Assembly: GCA_024235855.1 (NCBI GenBank)
Contig: JACKLN010000008.1
Span: 62,001 to 126,000, forward strand
Length of the DNA: 64,000 bases
Direction of reading: 5' to 3'
Source of the DNA: Burkholderiaceae bacterium
Lineage (GTDB): Bacteria > Pseudomonadota > Gammaproteobacteria > Burkholderiales > Burkholderiaceae_C
Part shown: piece after piece, positions 33,276 through 42,795 of the stretch
Layout of the letters: each line of letters opens with the position of its first letter
Position numbering within the stretch: the first letter of the stretch is position 1
Notes under the pieces: generated by a model
What the model was told of the DNA's origin: nothing
Database searches by the model: none
The model's input: the letters and a program-made list of their open reading frames with translations, nothing else
Position numbers and translations under genes: made by a program

Positions 33276-34514
33276 ATGAAGACTCCGGTGACCACCATTC
33301 CACGTGTCCCACCGGGCGGTGTACAGGGCGTCGAGCCCGGGGCCCCCAGCGCCCAGTTTCCGCTGCCGGGCTGGCCGCTGTTCCGGCTGGGGTTCCGTCC
33401 GTTCTACCTGTGCGCCGCAGGGTTTGCCGTGATCGCCGTGCCGTACTGGGTGGCCGGGCTTCTGGGCTGGGTGGACCTGCCACAGACCATGCCGCCGCTG
33501 CTGTGGCACGCGCACGAGATGCTGTTCGGCTTCGCGGTGGCGGTGATCGTTGGCTTCCTGTTGACGGCCGGCAAGGCCTGGACCGGGCTGGCCACGCCGC
33601 GCGGGGCCAGCCTAGCGGCCATGGCGGGCGTCTGGCTGGCGGCGCGATGGGCCGCCCTGTCAGCGCCCTACGCGGTATATGCGCTGCTGGACGCGGTGCT
33701 CCTGCCGTGGGTCGCCGCCGTGCTGATCCGCGTGTTGCTGAAGTCGGGCAATCGCCGCAACCTTCCGCTGGGCGCCATCCTGGTGTTGCTGGCGTCGACC
33801 AATCTCGCCTTCCATGCGGCCGCGCTCGGCTGGCTGGACATCGACCCACTCCGAGCCCTGTACGCCGGGCTGGCCCTGATCGTGATGATCGAATGCGTCA
33901 TCGCGGGGCGCGTGATCCCGGCCTTCACGATGTCGGCGCTGCCCGGCTCCCAGCTGCAGGCGCCGCCGTGGCTTGAGCGCGCTGCACTTTCGGTCACCGC
34001 GGTGGCGCTGGCTGCGTGGGTGCTGCTACCGGCCAATGCAGGCACGGCCATCGGTTTCGTCGCGGCGGCTGCGCTGCATCTCGCTCGGCTGTGGCACTGG
34101 CGACCCTGGCGCACGCGGGCACGACCCATCCTCTGGGTGCTGCATGCGGCCTATGTCTGGCTGCCCATCGGATTCACGCTGCTGGCCGCGGCCGAACTCA
34201 GCATGACGTCCGCGTCCGCAGGCATCCACGCGCTGGCCGTCGGCGCAACGGCAGGACTGATCATCGGCATGGTCACCAGAACCGCCCGCGGGCATACCGG
34301 CAGGCCACTGCGGGCAGGTCGGCTGGAAGTGGCGGCGTACCTGCTGATCCTGGGCGCTGCTGGGGTGCGCGTCTTCGTGCCCCTGTTGGTGCCAGCCCGC
34401 ACGGCCGATGCCCTGGTCGTCGCCGCGGTGGCTTGGTCACTGGCCTTCGCCATGTACCTCTGGCGATTTGCGCCCTGGTTGCTGACCAGCCGGCTCGACG
34501 GCAAGGATGGCTGA
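33276..34514 (+). CDS. NnrS-family haem/copper membrane protein
   Basis: An inner-membrane protein of 412 residues with about twelve hydrophobic segments. The family signature PLFRLGFRPFYLCAAGFA occurs near residue 35, followed by PLLWHAHEMLFGFAVA, the likely metal or haem ligands. NnrS proteins are induced by NO via NnrR or NsrR and protect cells against nitrosative stress during denitrification. A long proline-rich N-terminus (residues 1-30) precedes the first helix. It is the first plus-strand gene of the NO-related cluster, divergent from nsrR. Confidence 0.92.
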   Translation: MKTPVTTIPRVPPGGVQGVEPGAPSAQFPLPGWPLFRLGFRPFYLCAAGFAVIAVPYWVAGLLGWVDLPQTMPPLLWHAHEMLFGFAVAVIVGFLLTAGKAWTGLATPRGASLAAMAGVWLAARWAALSAPYAVYALLDAVLLPWVAAVLIRVLLKSGNRRNLPLGAILVLLASTNLAFHAAALGWLDIDPLRALYAGLALIVMIECVIAGRVIPAFTMSALPGSQLQAPPWLERAALSVTAVALAAWVLLPANAGTAIGFVAAAALHLARLWHWRPWRTRARPILWVLHAAYVWLPIGFTLLAAAELSMTSASAGIHALAVGATAGLIIGMVTRTARGHTGRPLRAGRLEVAAYLLILGAAGVRVFVPLLVPARTADALVVAAVAWSLAFAMYLWRFAPWLLTSRLDGKDG

Positions 34515-34632
34515 CATGAGGCATGGCTGCGGATCGGTCGCTGCGCTTCGCAAGCCCCTGGTTTTCTCAATGCATCGCTCGCAGCGCCCGAGCGCTCACT
34601 GCGGTGCCCACTTCGTCCCCTGAAAGGTTCCC

Positions 34633-34947
34633 ATGACTGCAACCCTGATCCAACCGACCCACGTGCTCGACCTGCGGACCATCCCGCCGCGGGAGCGCCA
34701 CGCGCTGATCTTCGGCCGCTTCGATGGCCTGGCGACCGGCCAGGCGCTGCAACTCGTGAACGACCACAACCCGCAGCCTCTGCACTATCAGTTCGAGGAT
34801 CGCTCGCTGGGCCAGTTCGAGTGGACGGTGCTGGAGGGTGGGCCGCAGGTGTGGCGCATCCAGATCACCCGTATTGCAGACGCCACCAGTCCGAAGGCCG
34901 GTGCTCGTGGTGACTCCTGCTGCTCGGGGGGGAACTGCTGCGGATGA
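34633..34947 (+). CDS. DUF2249 protein with a cysteine tail
   Basis: A 104-residue cytoplasmic protein. The DUF2249 core (SirA/TusA-like fold) is visible in VLDLRTIPPRERHALIFGRF and L-V-NDHNPQPLHYQFE. A C-terminal extension ends CCSGGNCCG, with four cysteines suited to metal or cluster binding. DUF2249 proteins usually sit next to hemerythrin and NnrS genes in denitrifiers. It starts 118 bases after nnrS with a GGTTCCC leader, and precedes fdxA by 17 bases. The function is unknown. Confidence 0.83.
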   Translation: MTATLIQPTHVLDLRTIPPRERHALIFGRFDGLATGQALQLVNDHNPQPLHYQFEDRSLGQFEWTVLEGGPQVWRIQITRIADATSPKAGARGDSCCSGGNCCG

Positions 34948-34964
34948 CGTCGGGGCCATGACCG

Positions 34965-35288
34965 ATGACCTTCGTCGTCACCGAAGCCTGCATCCGGTGC
35001 AAGTACACCGACTGCGTCGACGTCTGTCCGGTCGACGCCTTTCGCGAGGGCCCGAACTTCCTCGTGATCGATCCCGACGAATGCATCGACTGCGCGGTAT
35101 GCGTTCCGGAGTGCCCTGTGAATGCCATCTTCGGCGAGGAGGACGTGCCTGCGGACCAGACGCACTTCACGGCGCTGAATGCCGAACTGTCGAGGGAGTG
35201 GAAGCCCATCACGAAGACGAAACTGGCTCTGCCGGATGCCGAGGCATGGAGCAAGATCGAGCGCAAGCTCGGAGAGTTGAAGCGATGA
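34965..35288 (+). CDS. fdxA: Seven-iron ferredoxin FdxA
   Basis: A 107-residue electron carrier with one [3Fe-4S] and one [4Fe-4S] cluster. The N-terminal motif ACIRCKYTDCVDVCPVDAF (C-x7-C with the 3Fe pattern) and CIDCAVCVPECPVNAIF are intact, and the C-terminus (HFTALNAELSREWKPIT) is the family's long tail. It lies in the NO cluster between DUF2249 and ccoG. A role as electron donor to redox enzymes under microaerobic conditions is likely; the specific partner is unknown. Confidence 0.95.
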   Translation: MTFVVTEACIRCKYTDCVDVCPVDAFREGPNFLVIDPDECIDCAVCVPECPVNAIFGEEDVPADQTHFTALNAELSREWKPITKTKLALPDAEAWSKIERKLGELKR

Positions 35289-35334
35289 CCGACGCTCGCA
35301 GAGTCTTCGTGCCGGCCATCAGGGAACGCTGAAC

Positions 35335-36801
35335 ATGCGCAGACCCGGCAAGGTCATTCCCATCGCGCAGGCTGGCCAGGCGGACGACGACGACGCGCAG
35401 TTCGTCTCGATGTACCAGAAGCAGCCGACGATCTACCCGCGCGCGGTGAAAGGCTGGTTCGCGAGCTGGCGCTGGGTGTTCGTCTGGCTGACCCAGCTGC
35501 TGTTCTACGGGCTACCGTGGCTGCAGTGGGGCGGTCGGCAGGCCGTGCTGTTCGACCTCGAGGCCCAGCGCTTCTATATCTTCGGCCTGCTGCTGTACCC
35601 GCATGACCTGATCTTTCTGGCGGCATTGCTGGTGCTGTCGGCGCTGGCCCTCTTCTTCTTCACCGCCGTGGCAGGGCGCCTGTGGTGCGGCTACACCTGT
35701 CCTCAGACGGTCTATACCGAGATCTTCATGTGGGCAGAGCGCTGGATCGAAGGCGACCGGCTCGCCCGCATGCGCCTCGACGAATCGCGCTGGACGTGGA
35801 ACAAGATCTGGCGCAAGGGCGCCAAGCATGCGGCCTGGCTGTCCATCGCGCTGTTCACCGGGTTCAGCTTCGTCGGCTACTTCACGCCGATCCGGGAATT
35901 GACCTCGGCGGCGGTCGACGGCAGCGTGTCGGGCTGGAACGCGTTCTGGGTGTTGTTCTACGGCGGGGCCACCTACGGCAATGCGGGCTTCCTGAGGGAG
36001 CAGATGTGCAAGTACATGTGCCCCTACGCCCGCTTCCAGAGTGCTCTGATCGACAAGGACTCGCTGATCATCACCTACGACGCCGGGCGCGGGGATCCGC
36101 GGGGTTCACGGTCGAAGAAGGCCAGCGCCGCTGAACATGGCCTGGGCGACTGCATCGACTGCACGCTCTGCGTCCAGGTCTGCCCGACCGGCATCGACAT
36201 CCGGAACGGGCTCCAGAACGAGTGCATCGGCTGCGCGGCCTGCATCGACATCTGCGACGACGTCATGGACAAGATGGGTTATGCGCAAGGGCTGATCCGC
36301 TACTCCACCGAGAACGGTGTCGCGAACGGCTGGTCGCGTTTGCAGATGTTCAAGCGCGCGCTGCGGCCACGGGTGCTGATCTACGGTGGCTTGCTGTCGG
36401 CGGCAAGTGTGGCGTTCGCGGTCAGCGTGACGATGCGCAGCCCGTTCAAGTTTGACATCGTCAAGGATCGGGGCGCGCTGGGCCGGGTGATCGACGAAGG
36501 AACGGTTGAGAATGTCTATCGAATCCAGATCATGAACCGCACCGAAGCGCCTCAAACCTACCGGATCTCGGCGTCCGGCATCGACGGATTGCAGACGCTG
36601 GCTGCGCCCGTCAAGGCCGGGCCGGCTGCCGTGGCCTCCGTGTCGGTCAACCTGAGATTGCCGTACGCGGCGGCTCAATCCTTGCAGGGCAAGGCTGTGC
36701 CCGTGAGGTTTGAAATCACGGCCGAACAGGAACACGCCGGCGCCGCGGCCACCATGTCCGCCAGCCAGTTCGAGAAGTCGACGTTTTTCGTTCCACGTTG
36801 A
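35335..36801 (+). CDS. ccoG: Cytochrome c oxidase accessory protein CcoG (FixG/RdxA)
   Basis: A membrane-bound copper/electron protein of 488 residues required for cbb3-type oxidase assembly. Transmembrane helices lie near 45-65, 80-105, 165-185 and 195-215. Two ferredoxin-like clusters are visible: CKYMCPYARFQ with C-x3-C, then CIDCTLCVQVCPTG and CIGCAACIDICDD. The C-terminal periplasmic Ig-like domain (about 370-488) is complete, ending S-T-FFVPR. It forms the last gene of the fdxA cluster. No ccoNOPQ genes lie within the window, so it appears apart from its usual operon. Confidence 0.95.
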   Translation: MRRPGKVIPIAQAGQADDDDAQFVSMYQKQPTIYPRAVKGWFASWRWVFVWLTQLLFYGLPWLQWGGRQAVLFDLEAQRFYIFGLLLYPHDLIFLAALLVLSALALFFFTAVAGRLWCGYTCPQTVYTEIFMWAERWIEGDRLARMRLDESRWTWNKIWRKGAKHAAWLSIALFTGFSFVGYFTPIRELTSAAVDGSVSGWNAFWVLFYGGATYGNAGFLREQMCKYMCPYARFQSALIDKDSLIITYDAGRGDPRGSRSKKASAAEHGLGDCIDCTLCVQVCPTGIDIRNGLQNECIGCAACIDICDDVMDKMGYAQGLIRYSTENGVANGWSRLQMFKRALRPRVLIYGGLLSAASVAFAVSVTMRSPFKFDIVKDRGALGRVIDEGTVENVYRIQIMNRTEAPQTYRISASGIDGLQTLAAPVKAGPAAVASVSVNLRLPYAAAQSLQGKAVPVRFEITAEQEHAGAAATMSASQFEKSTFFVPR

Positions 36802-36814
36802 TTGAGGGGGCGAG

Positions 36815-37207
36815 TCAAAGGCTGCGCGACTCACCGGCCTCCTCGTGGGTGCGTCCATCGCGGATGTGATATAGCCGCTTGAAGGTCGGGATGATCTTCT
36901 CGTCGTGCGTCACGACGATCACCGCTGTGTGGTACTGCACCGCCATCTGGTTGAGGATGCGCACCACGGCCAACGCGCGCTCGCTGTCCAGCGGGGCCGT
37001 CGGTTCGTCGGCCAGGATCACCGGAGGTCGGTTGGCGAGTGCACGCGCGATCGACACCCGCTGTTGCTCGCCGCCGGCCAGTTCCGAAGGCTGTGCGCCG
37101 GCAAGCTGGACGAAGTCCAGGGCCTTCAGCACTTCGCGGGCGCGTGTCCGGGCTGTGCCCCGCTTTTCGGCGTATGCGTGGGCGCGGCGTAGGCCTTGGT
37201 GATCCAT
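36815..37207 (-). pseudogene. Truncated ABC transporter ATPase
   Basis: The C-terminal half of a MacB/DevA-type ATPase: signature motif LAGGEQQRVSIARALANRPP, Walker B VILADEPTAPLD and the H-loop VVTHDEKI. The Walker A and the first half of the domain are missing; upstream codons do not read as ATPase. So it cannot hydrolyse ATP and is a relic. A-R-T-R-AREVLKALDF upstream of the signature is still family-like. It is convergent with ccoG, 13 bases away. No permease remnant is visible. Confidence 0.8.
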
Positions 37208-37422
37208 GCCATGCGAACGCGGTCGGCTGGCGAGATCGTGGTCTACACCAGTTCCACATCGTGCTGACGACGTGACGTCGATACACTTGTTCCGCGAGCG
37301 GGTCCACTGGCCGGAGGGAACCATTGCAGCCGGCTTGTTGTGCACGGGACTGGCGTGCATCGGGGTGAGGCGGGCGCTGCAGGGCAAGGGCCCGTCGCTG
37401 ACTGCGCATCCCAGGGCAGACT

Positions 37423-37628
37423 TCAGGCTTCCGGCACCAGTTCGTCGGCCGCTTGGTCGGCCCTGCGCCAGTCCCGCGGCGCCACGCCGTAGCGCTGCTT
37501 GAAGGCCTTGGACAATGCCGTCGCGCTGCCATATCCCACCGCGTCGGCCACTTCCTTCAGCAATCCGCCGGCGCGCAGTTCGGACATCGCCAGGGTCAGC
37601 CGCCAGTCGGCCAGGTAGCCGGTGTCAC
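37423..37628 (-). pseudogene. AraC-family regulator remnant (C-terminal HTH)
   Basis: Sixty-six codons on the minus strand read TGYLADWRLTLAMSELRAGG, then LLKEVADAVGYGSATALSKAF and KQRYGVAPRDWRRA, ending in TGA. This is the second helix-turn-helix of an AraC/XylS regulator. The first HTH and the ligand domain are missing; the frame breaks just upstream, at an inverted repeat (37622-37642), so the truncation point coincides with that repeat. Confidence 0.8.
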
Positions 37629-37642
37629 CTGCTACGTGACAC
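37622..37642. repeat. Inverted repeat at the AraC truncation point
   Basis: GTGTCAC, 7-base spacer, GTGACAC: a perfect 7-bp inverted repeat. The AraC remnant ends here, so it might be the scar or terminus of a lost mobile element. This is inference; no transposase is nearby. Confidence 0.5.
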
Positions 37643-37776
37643 TGCCAAGACTGGGGGCATCAAGGGTGGCCTGGTTCTGGCCGAGGACAAAACCGAAGCC
37701 TCCATTGCCGGTCGGCAGACGGGTGGGCGTGCTGGCGCTTCTGGGCTGACCAGCAGCCCGCGGCTACAGCCCGCGC

Positions 37777-39813
37777 CTACAGCCCGCGCTTGGCCCGCGT
37801 CAGCAGCGTGGCCACCTCGGTGGAGGCCCGCGCGAAATCGGAGCCGGCGCCGATCAGGCGCTCGGCACGTTCATAGTCGCCGGCATTGATCTGGTGCGCC
37901 ACGCTGCCCGCCGCGCGGTGGAAGTCGGCGTGGCGTTCCACCAGCTCGACGAAGGATGGCTTGCCGCCCCAGCGCGCACCGCCAGGGCCGTGCAGCCAGC
38001 GGCCCAGCGGGCAGGCGTCGTCGCGGCAAAGCGTGTCGGCGTCCAGCCGTTCCTGCTTGCCGATGGCCTGGCGCAGCTTCACCTTCCATTGCCGGTGGGC
38101 CTGGATCGCGGCGTCGAAGTCGAAGTCGTCCACCTTCACCACGCTGGCCAGCGTCTCGCCACCGGCCGGCAGGCGGAAGCGTGCCACCTCGTCGGCCAGC
38201 GTGCGCGCCTGGTCCTGCATCGCGGCCGCCGCGGCGGCGGTCTCTTCCACCAGGGCAGCGTTCTGCTGCGTCATGCGGTCGAGCTCCTGCACCGCCTCGC
38301 CGATCTGGCCGATGCCGCCGGACTGCTCGCGCGCGCCGGTGGCCACGTCGCCCAGCAGCGCGTCCACGCGGCCGGAGGACTGCACGATGTCGTCGATGGT
38401 GGTGCCGGCCCGGCGCACCACGTCGCTGCCGGCCTCGACCTGCTCCACGCTCTGGCCGATCAGCGCCTTGATCTCGCGTGCCGCCCCGGCGCTGCGCTGG
38501 GCCAGCGAGCGCACCTCGGCGGCGACGACGGCGAAGCCGCGGCCCTGCTCGCCGGCGCGTGCCGCTTCCACCGCCGCGTTGAGCGCCAGGATGTTGGTCT
38601 GGAAGGCGATGCCGTCGATGGTGCCGATGATCTCGCCGATGCGCGCCGACGAGCCGCGGATGGCCTCCATCGTCTGCATCACCTGCTGCATCGTGCGACC
38701 GCCCTCGGCGGCGACCTCGGCGTTGTGGCGGGCCACGGTGGCGGCCTCGTTGGTGTGGTCCGAAGTCTGGCGCACGGTGGCCGAGATCTGCTCCATCGCC
38801 GAGGCGGACTGTTCCAGGCTGGCGGCCGCCTGCTCGGTGCGCGCCGACAGGTCCAGCGCACCGCTGGCGATCTCGCTGCTGGAGTGCACGATCTCGTCGG
38901 ACGAGTGGCGCACGCGCTGCACCATGCGCCGCAGCGCGGCCTGCATCGTGCGCAGGTCGAGCATCAACTGCGCCGCCTCGTCGCGACCCCAGGGCGTGGG
39001 CGACATCGTCAGGTCGCCTTCGGTCATCGCGCGCAGGTGGCGGCGGGTCTCCTTCAGCCCCCCCTCCATCACGCGGTAGAAGCTCAGGAACAGGTAGCCC
39101 GCCAGGGCCAGTGACATGCCCACCACGCCGGCCACCCAGGCCAGGCGTCGGTTCTGCTCGGCGCGCAGGTCGTCCACCCAGATGCCGGTGCCGATGACCC
39201 AGCCCCAAGGTTCGAAGCCCTTGACGTAGGACAGCTTGTCCACGGGCTGGTCGCTGCCGGCGCGTGGCCACTGGTAGCCGACGAAGCCCGCGCCATGCTG
39301 TCGCACCGTGTCGGCAAAGGCCACGAACAATGCCTTGCCGTTGGGGTCCTTGGTCGTGGTGACGTCCTTGCCATCGAGCTCGGGCTTGATGGGGTGCATC
39401 ACCACATGCGGATGCATGTCGTTGATCCAGAAGTACTCTTGACCGTCGTAGCGCAGCGTGGCCACGCTGTCCCGTGCCAGTCGCTGCGCCTGTTCGCGGG
39501 TGAGCTCGCCGCTGCGTTCCTTGGCATGCGCCCATACGAGCACGCCGTGGGCCACCTCAACACGCTGGCGGGTGGCGTCCTGACGGTCCGCAAGGGCGTC
39601 GTGCGACACGGTGGCCAGCAGCCAGCCCACCAAGGCCAATAGCGGCAGCAGGAAGGCCAGCGAGATGATCACGGCCTTGTGGCCGAAACGCATCTGCCGG
39701 AACAGCCGCACCCCTGGGGCCCATGGCCCGTGGTAGGCAAAGAAGCCGGCGTCGGCTCGGACCGGACCGTCGGCTGGTGCCGCAGTGCCAACCTGGGGCA
39801 TCACGAGGGACAT
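37777..39813 (-). CDS. Methyl-accepting chemotaxis protein with cache sensor and CZB domain
   Basis: A chemoreceptor of 678 residues. A soluble N-terminal tail (~45 residues) precedes TM1 (about 47-69). A single-cache periplasmic sensor (LRYDGQEYFWINDMHPHVVM, then VKGFEPWGWVIGTGIWVDD) precedes TM2 (about 233-256). A HAMP and signalling domain follow, with the tip I-A-FQTNILALNAAVEAARAGEQ. At the C-terminus is a CZB zinc-binding domain (FDAAIQAHRQWKVKL...CPLGRWLHG...HADFH). CZB receptors respond to zinc or hypochlorite signals. It is distant from cheRDB but could use their products. Start chosen at ATG 39813. Confidence 0.93.
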   Translation of the reverse strand: MSLVMPQVGTAAPADGPVRADAGFFAYHGPWAPGVRLFRQMRFGHKAVIISLAFLLPLLALVGWLLATVSHDALADRQDATRQRVEVAHGVLVWAHAKERSGELTREQAQRLARDSVATLRYDGQEYFWINDMHPHVVMHPIKPELDGKDVTTTKDPNGKALFVAFADTVRQHGAGFVGYQWPRAGSDQPVDKLSYVKGFEPWGWVIGTGIWVDDLRAEQNRRLAWVAGVVGMSLALAGYLFLSFYRVMEGGLKETRRHLRAMTEGDLTMSPTPWGRDEAAQLMLDLRTMQAALRRMVQRVRHSSDEIVHSSSEIASGALDLSARTEQAAASLEQSASAMEQISATVRQTSDHTNEAATVARHNAEVAAEGGRTMQQVMQTMEAIRGSSARIGEIIGTIDGIAFQTNILALNAAVEAARAGEQGRGFAVVAAEVRSLAQRSAGAAREIKALIGQSVEQVEAGSDVVRRAGTTIDDIVQSSGRVDALLGDVATGAREQSGGIGQIGEAVQELDRMTQQNAALVEETAAAAAAMQDQARTLADEVARFRLPAGGETLASVVKVDDFDFDAAIQAHRQWKVKLRQAIGKQERLDADTLCRDDACPLGRWLHGPGGARWGGKPSFVELVERHADFHRAAGSVAHQINAGDYERAERLIGAGSDFARASTEVATLLTRAKRGL

Positions 39814-40605
39814 TGTTGGAGTCCTGAAACGAGATTGCCCACGATTTCGGCTGGGGATTGGTGAACTTGAGGGAAGAACGCACCAATTTTGGGCGGGACG
39901 GTGCCTCGGCATCGAGGTCGATGACGCACTCGAGATCTCCGAACAGACGGAGATCTGACGCTGTCAATCGCAGACGCGTCGAATGTCGTGTGGGCGCAGC
40001 CGCCATCCTCGATGACAGCTGCCCGGTGAGCATGTCAGCTGACGCTCCCGGCCACTACCGGTCGGTCACCCCGCGCGCCCAGTCGTGGCCTCGGCGAGCA
40101 GCTGAACGGCCGGTTTCCGGCGACGAGTCTGGGCCTGTCTGCGGCTTGACCCGGCCACAAGCAGCCCATCGCAAGACCTCCGACATCTGGTGACAGCACG
40201 AACCTAAGGCGGGGGTTCGGGAGGCCTCAGGGAGATGCGGACAGGCAAGCCTCGCGAAGGGGCCACGGATGGGGCCACGCCTAGAGCGTGGCAGTTCAGG
40301 AGCCGCATAAATGCAGGCCCAGCGGCGATTGGAAGGTCATAAGGAACCAGCATAGCGGCTCGAGCCGCGCTGCGCGCCTGACGAGATTGCAGGCGCCGTC
40401 GGCTTTCGCATCGTCTGCGCTGAGTCCCCAGACGCCGCGGGGCTAGTCCCTAAGAAGTAGAGGTGCAAAACACCAGGCCAAAGCAGTTGCCGTTCTTGGC
40501 TGCCCGAACAACCGTCCGTTCGCCTGCAGCAAGGCCGGCTGCCTTGGATCATTCATGGCGAACAGTGGGCAGATCATGCGATGAACATGCATTGCCCAAT
40601 TGCAG
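39814..40605. other. Gene-poor gap upstream of the chemoreceptor
   Basis: About 790 bases with no gene I can support. Small open frames on either strand lack the third-position GC bias of the neighbouring genes. It holds a stem-loop GCCACGC-CTAGA-GCGTGGC at 40274-40292, preceded by a 9-base direct repeat (GGGGCCACG). The chemoreceptor promoter probably lies in the first 150 bases; I see no clear hexamers. Confidence 0.55.
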
Positions 40606-42795
40606 TTATCTTTTCCCAGCTTGCTGAGCGAAGTGGTGCTTGTACCAAACCTCGGCGCGGTAATCCCCCGTTCCTTTGGCAAGAACGCACTCGACATAAG
40701 CAGGGTAAGTCTTGTCGGAGCTTCTCCCAAGCACCGTCCAGCTACCACTCTTTGCATTCGCGTAGATCTCCAATTCCCAGCGTGAATTCGTCGCTTTGCC
40801 TCCGGTAGGATCCTGCTTGAGCGTCTTCAGGGTGACGTCGTAGGTGGCGGAGCAGAATGGGCTCACACGCAGCCCATGTGCGTCCACACCGTCGTTTGGG
40901 TCGAAGACAGCCGGTCCGCTCCAATGGACGTGCAACTGCGCGCAAGCTGCATTCATCCCCTCAACACATTTGAAGAAGATGCTGCCTTCGGTGCGATTGT
41001 CGATGCGGTAATCCCAATCCATGTGTTTGTCGTCGTACCAGATCTGTGATGGCTTGCCCAGGACGCGGATGATTTCTTCCTGGGACAGGGGCATGAGCCT
41101 CAGCAAGGGTTCTCCGGGCGCTCGAGCCGCGACGAACTGCACTCCGCCGGGGCCCGCAATGTTGAAACCATCGATCAAACCGTTGTCGGTCCGGTAGCCG
41201 ACGGCGAATTGTCCGTTCGCCCAGAAGAGCTTGGTAGAGGCAGTTGAGTCGTCGATACGTTCGGGTTTGCCGAACAGCTTGATGGCCTCCTGATGTGGCG
41301 AGCCGTAGCGCAGACCGGCAAAGACCCATGGCGCGTTGTCCAGGTTCCGGTTCCGTTCGGTAGTGGTCATCGCTTTGCCGCACTCCCCGCCCGCACAGTA
41401 TGGTTTGGCGTAAGCCGGGCGCTCGAGCGCGGAGCGGGCCTCCACGATGCCCGCTTTCTCCGCTTTGGCGAGCATCGCCCTGCCGCGCGCAAGGTCCTGC
41501 GCGACGCCTTGTCCGAGAACCAGACGCTCACCCGCGAGAAACCCGGAATACGCGTCACCCCGTCCGGCGGCCATGAGGAACATTCGCGTCGCTAGTGCAA
41601 GGTCTTGCAGCCCGCCGCGACCGTGTTCATGCAGGAAGCCGCGCAGGTAGTACGCGTGGGGGTCTTCCAGTCCGATGCCTATCTCCAGCGCCTGCGCCGC
41701 CGCACGATCGCTCTCTGCGGTCTTGTCGTCGAGCAACAGACTGGCCCACAGCGCATGAGCCGGTTCGGAACCGGCGTCGGCGGCTTGCCGAAACCAGCGC
41801 CTGGCCTCAGCGAGGTCCTTGCCGACGCCCTGTCCGTCGCGATGCGCGAGGCCCAGCAGAAGCATGGCGGAGGGTGCGCCAGCATCCGCTGCGCGGCGAG
41901 CGATGGGCACCGCGCGATCGGGATCAGCCGGCACGCCCACGCCGTGGTAGTGGATGTACGCGGCGACGCTCCCGGCGCGGGCAACGCCTCGGGTGACCGC
42001 TTCCTCGGCTTGCCGGATCGCCAGCGGACCGTCAACTGGCATGCCCCAGCCGTTGCCGGCGAGTCGCGCGAGCAGGTAATGTCCGGCACCGATGCCGTCG
42101 GCGCCGAGTTTGCGCGCATACGCCACCAGCGCTTCTTCCTCAGCGATGGTGCCGATGTCCTTGCGCTTGAGTCGCGGAATGTGCTCGCCGAGCTTGGCGT
42201 AGGTGCGTGTCTGCAGGTCGGCAGGGATGCGCTTCGTCGCAGCGAGCATCAAGCCGATCTCGGTCTTGCGCACGGCGAGATCCTTGAAGAACTTGAGCAC
42301 GCGCGCTTCGTCGGTAGTGTCGAGCGTGTAGCCGCCTACGAGACCGGGCGGCCTCGCGGTGATGCCGTGCGCCTGCGCCAGCGCCTGCGTCGATGACTGG
42401 CTCATCGGTTCGAGCACCTGGAATCGCTCCGCATCGATCCGTACGAGCGCGTAGCCCTGCTTCGAATCTTCGCCGATCCGCTTCCAGAACAGCGCGTAGT
42501 GCGCACCGCCCAGTGGCAGGAAGCGCGCGTACGCGGGCGGGAGCACGATGTCTTCGCCTTCCGGCATGACGAGGTAGTGTTCGACGACATACTGCGACGC
42601 ACCGGTCCTGATGAAGCGCAGGATGACTTCCCCGCCCTTCTGCGGGTCGGCGATGCCCTTGAACGCTGCGCCGTCGGCCAGCGGCGCGGTCGCTCCAGCG
42701 TGGACCGGCCGGTAGCTCTCGGGCAGTTGGAAGCGTTCGAGCACGCAGCCGGCGAGCAGCCACGGCAGCATCAGCAGCAAGAGCCAGCGTTTCAT
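40606..42795 (-). CDS. Sel1-repeat lipoprotein with tandem BamE-like modules
   Basis: A large lipoprotein of 729 residues. The signal ends in the lipobox LLAGC with the acylated Cys17. An N-terminal region of about 220 residues is of unknown fold. Sel1/TPR-like repeats follow (for example A-G-APSAMLLLGLAHRDGQGVG and A-G-SEPAHALWASLLL). The C-terminal third has two BamE/OmlA-like modules, each built on G-x-S/L-xx-E-xx-x-L-F/L-GKP (LRYGSPHQEAIKLFGKPERI and MPLSQEEIIRVLGKPSQI). This suggests an envelope scaffold. It overlaps the Cys-rich gene upstream (ATGA), so they are one operon. Base composition is visibly less GC-rich than the core, pointing to horizontal acquisition. Confidence 0.8.
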   Translation of the reverse strand: MKRWLLLLMLPWLLAGCVLERFQLPESYRPVHAGATAPLADGAAFKGIADPQKGGEVILRFIRTGASQYVVEHYLVMPEGEDIVLPPAYARFLPLGGAHYALFWKRIGEDSKQGYALVRIDAERFQVLEPMSQSSTQALAQAHGITARPPGLVGGYTLDTTDEARVLKFFKDLAVRKTEIGLMLAATKRIPADLQTRTYAKLGEHIPRLKRKDIGTIAEEEALVAYARKLGADGIGAGHYLLARLAGNGWGMPVDGPLAIRQAEEAVTRGVARAGSVAAYIHYHGVGVPADPDRAVPIARRAADAGAPSAMLLLGLAHRDGQGVGKDLAEARRWFRQAADAGSEPAHALWASLLLDDKTAESDRAAAQALEIGIGLEDPHAYYLRGFLHEHGRGGLQDLALATRMFLMAAGRGDAYSGFLAGERLVLGQGVAQDLARGRAMLAKAEKAGIVEARSALERPAYAKPYCAGGECGKAMTTTERNRNLDNAPWVFAGLRYGSPHQEAIKLFGKPERIDDSTASTKLFWANGQFAVGYRTDNGLIDGFNIAGPGGVQFVAARAPGEPLLRLMPLSQEEIIRVLGKPSQIWYDDKHMDWDYRIDNRTEGSIFFKCVEGMNAACAQLHVHWSGPAVFDPNDGVDAHGLRVSPFCSATYDVTLKTLKQDPTGGKATNSRWELEIYANAKSGSWTVLGRSSDKTYPAYVECVLAKGTGDYRAEVWYKHHFAQQAGKR

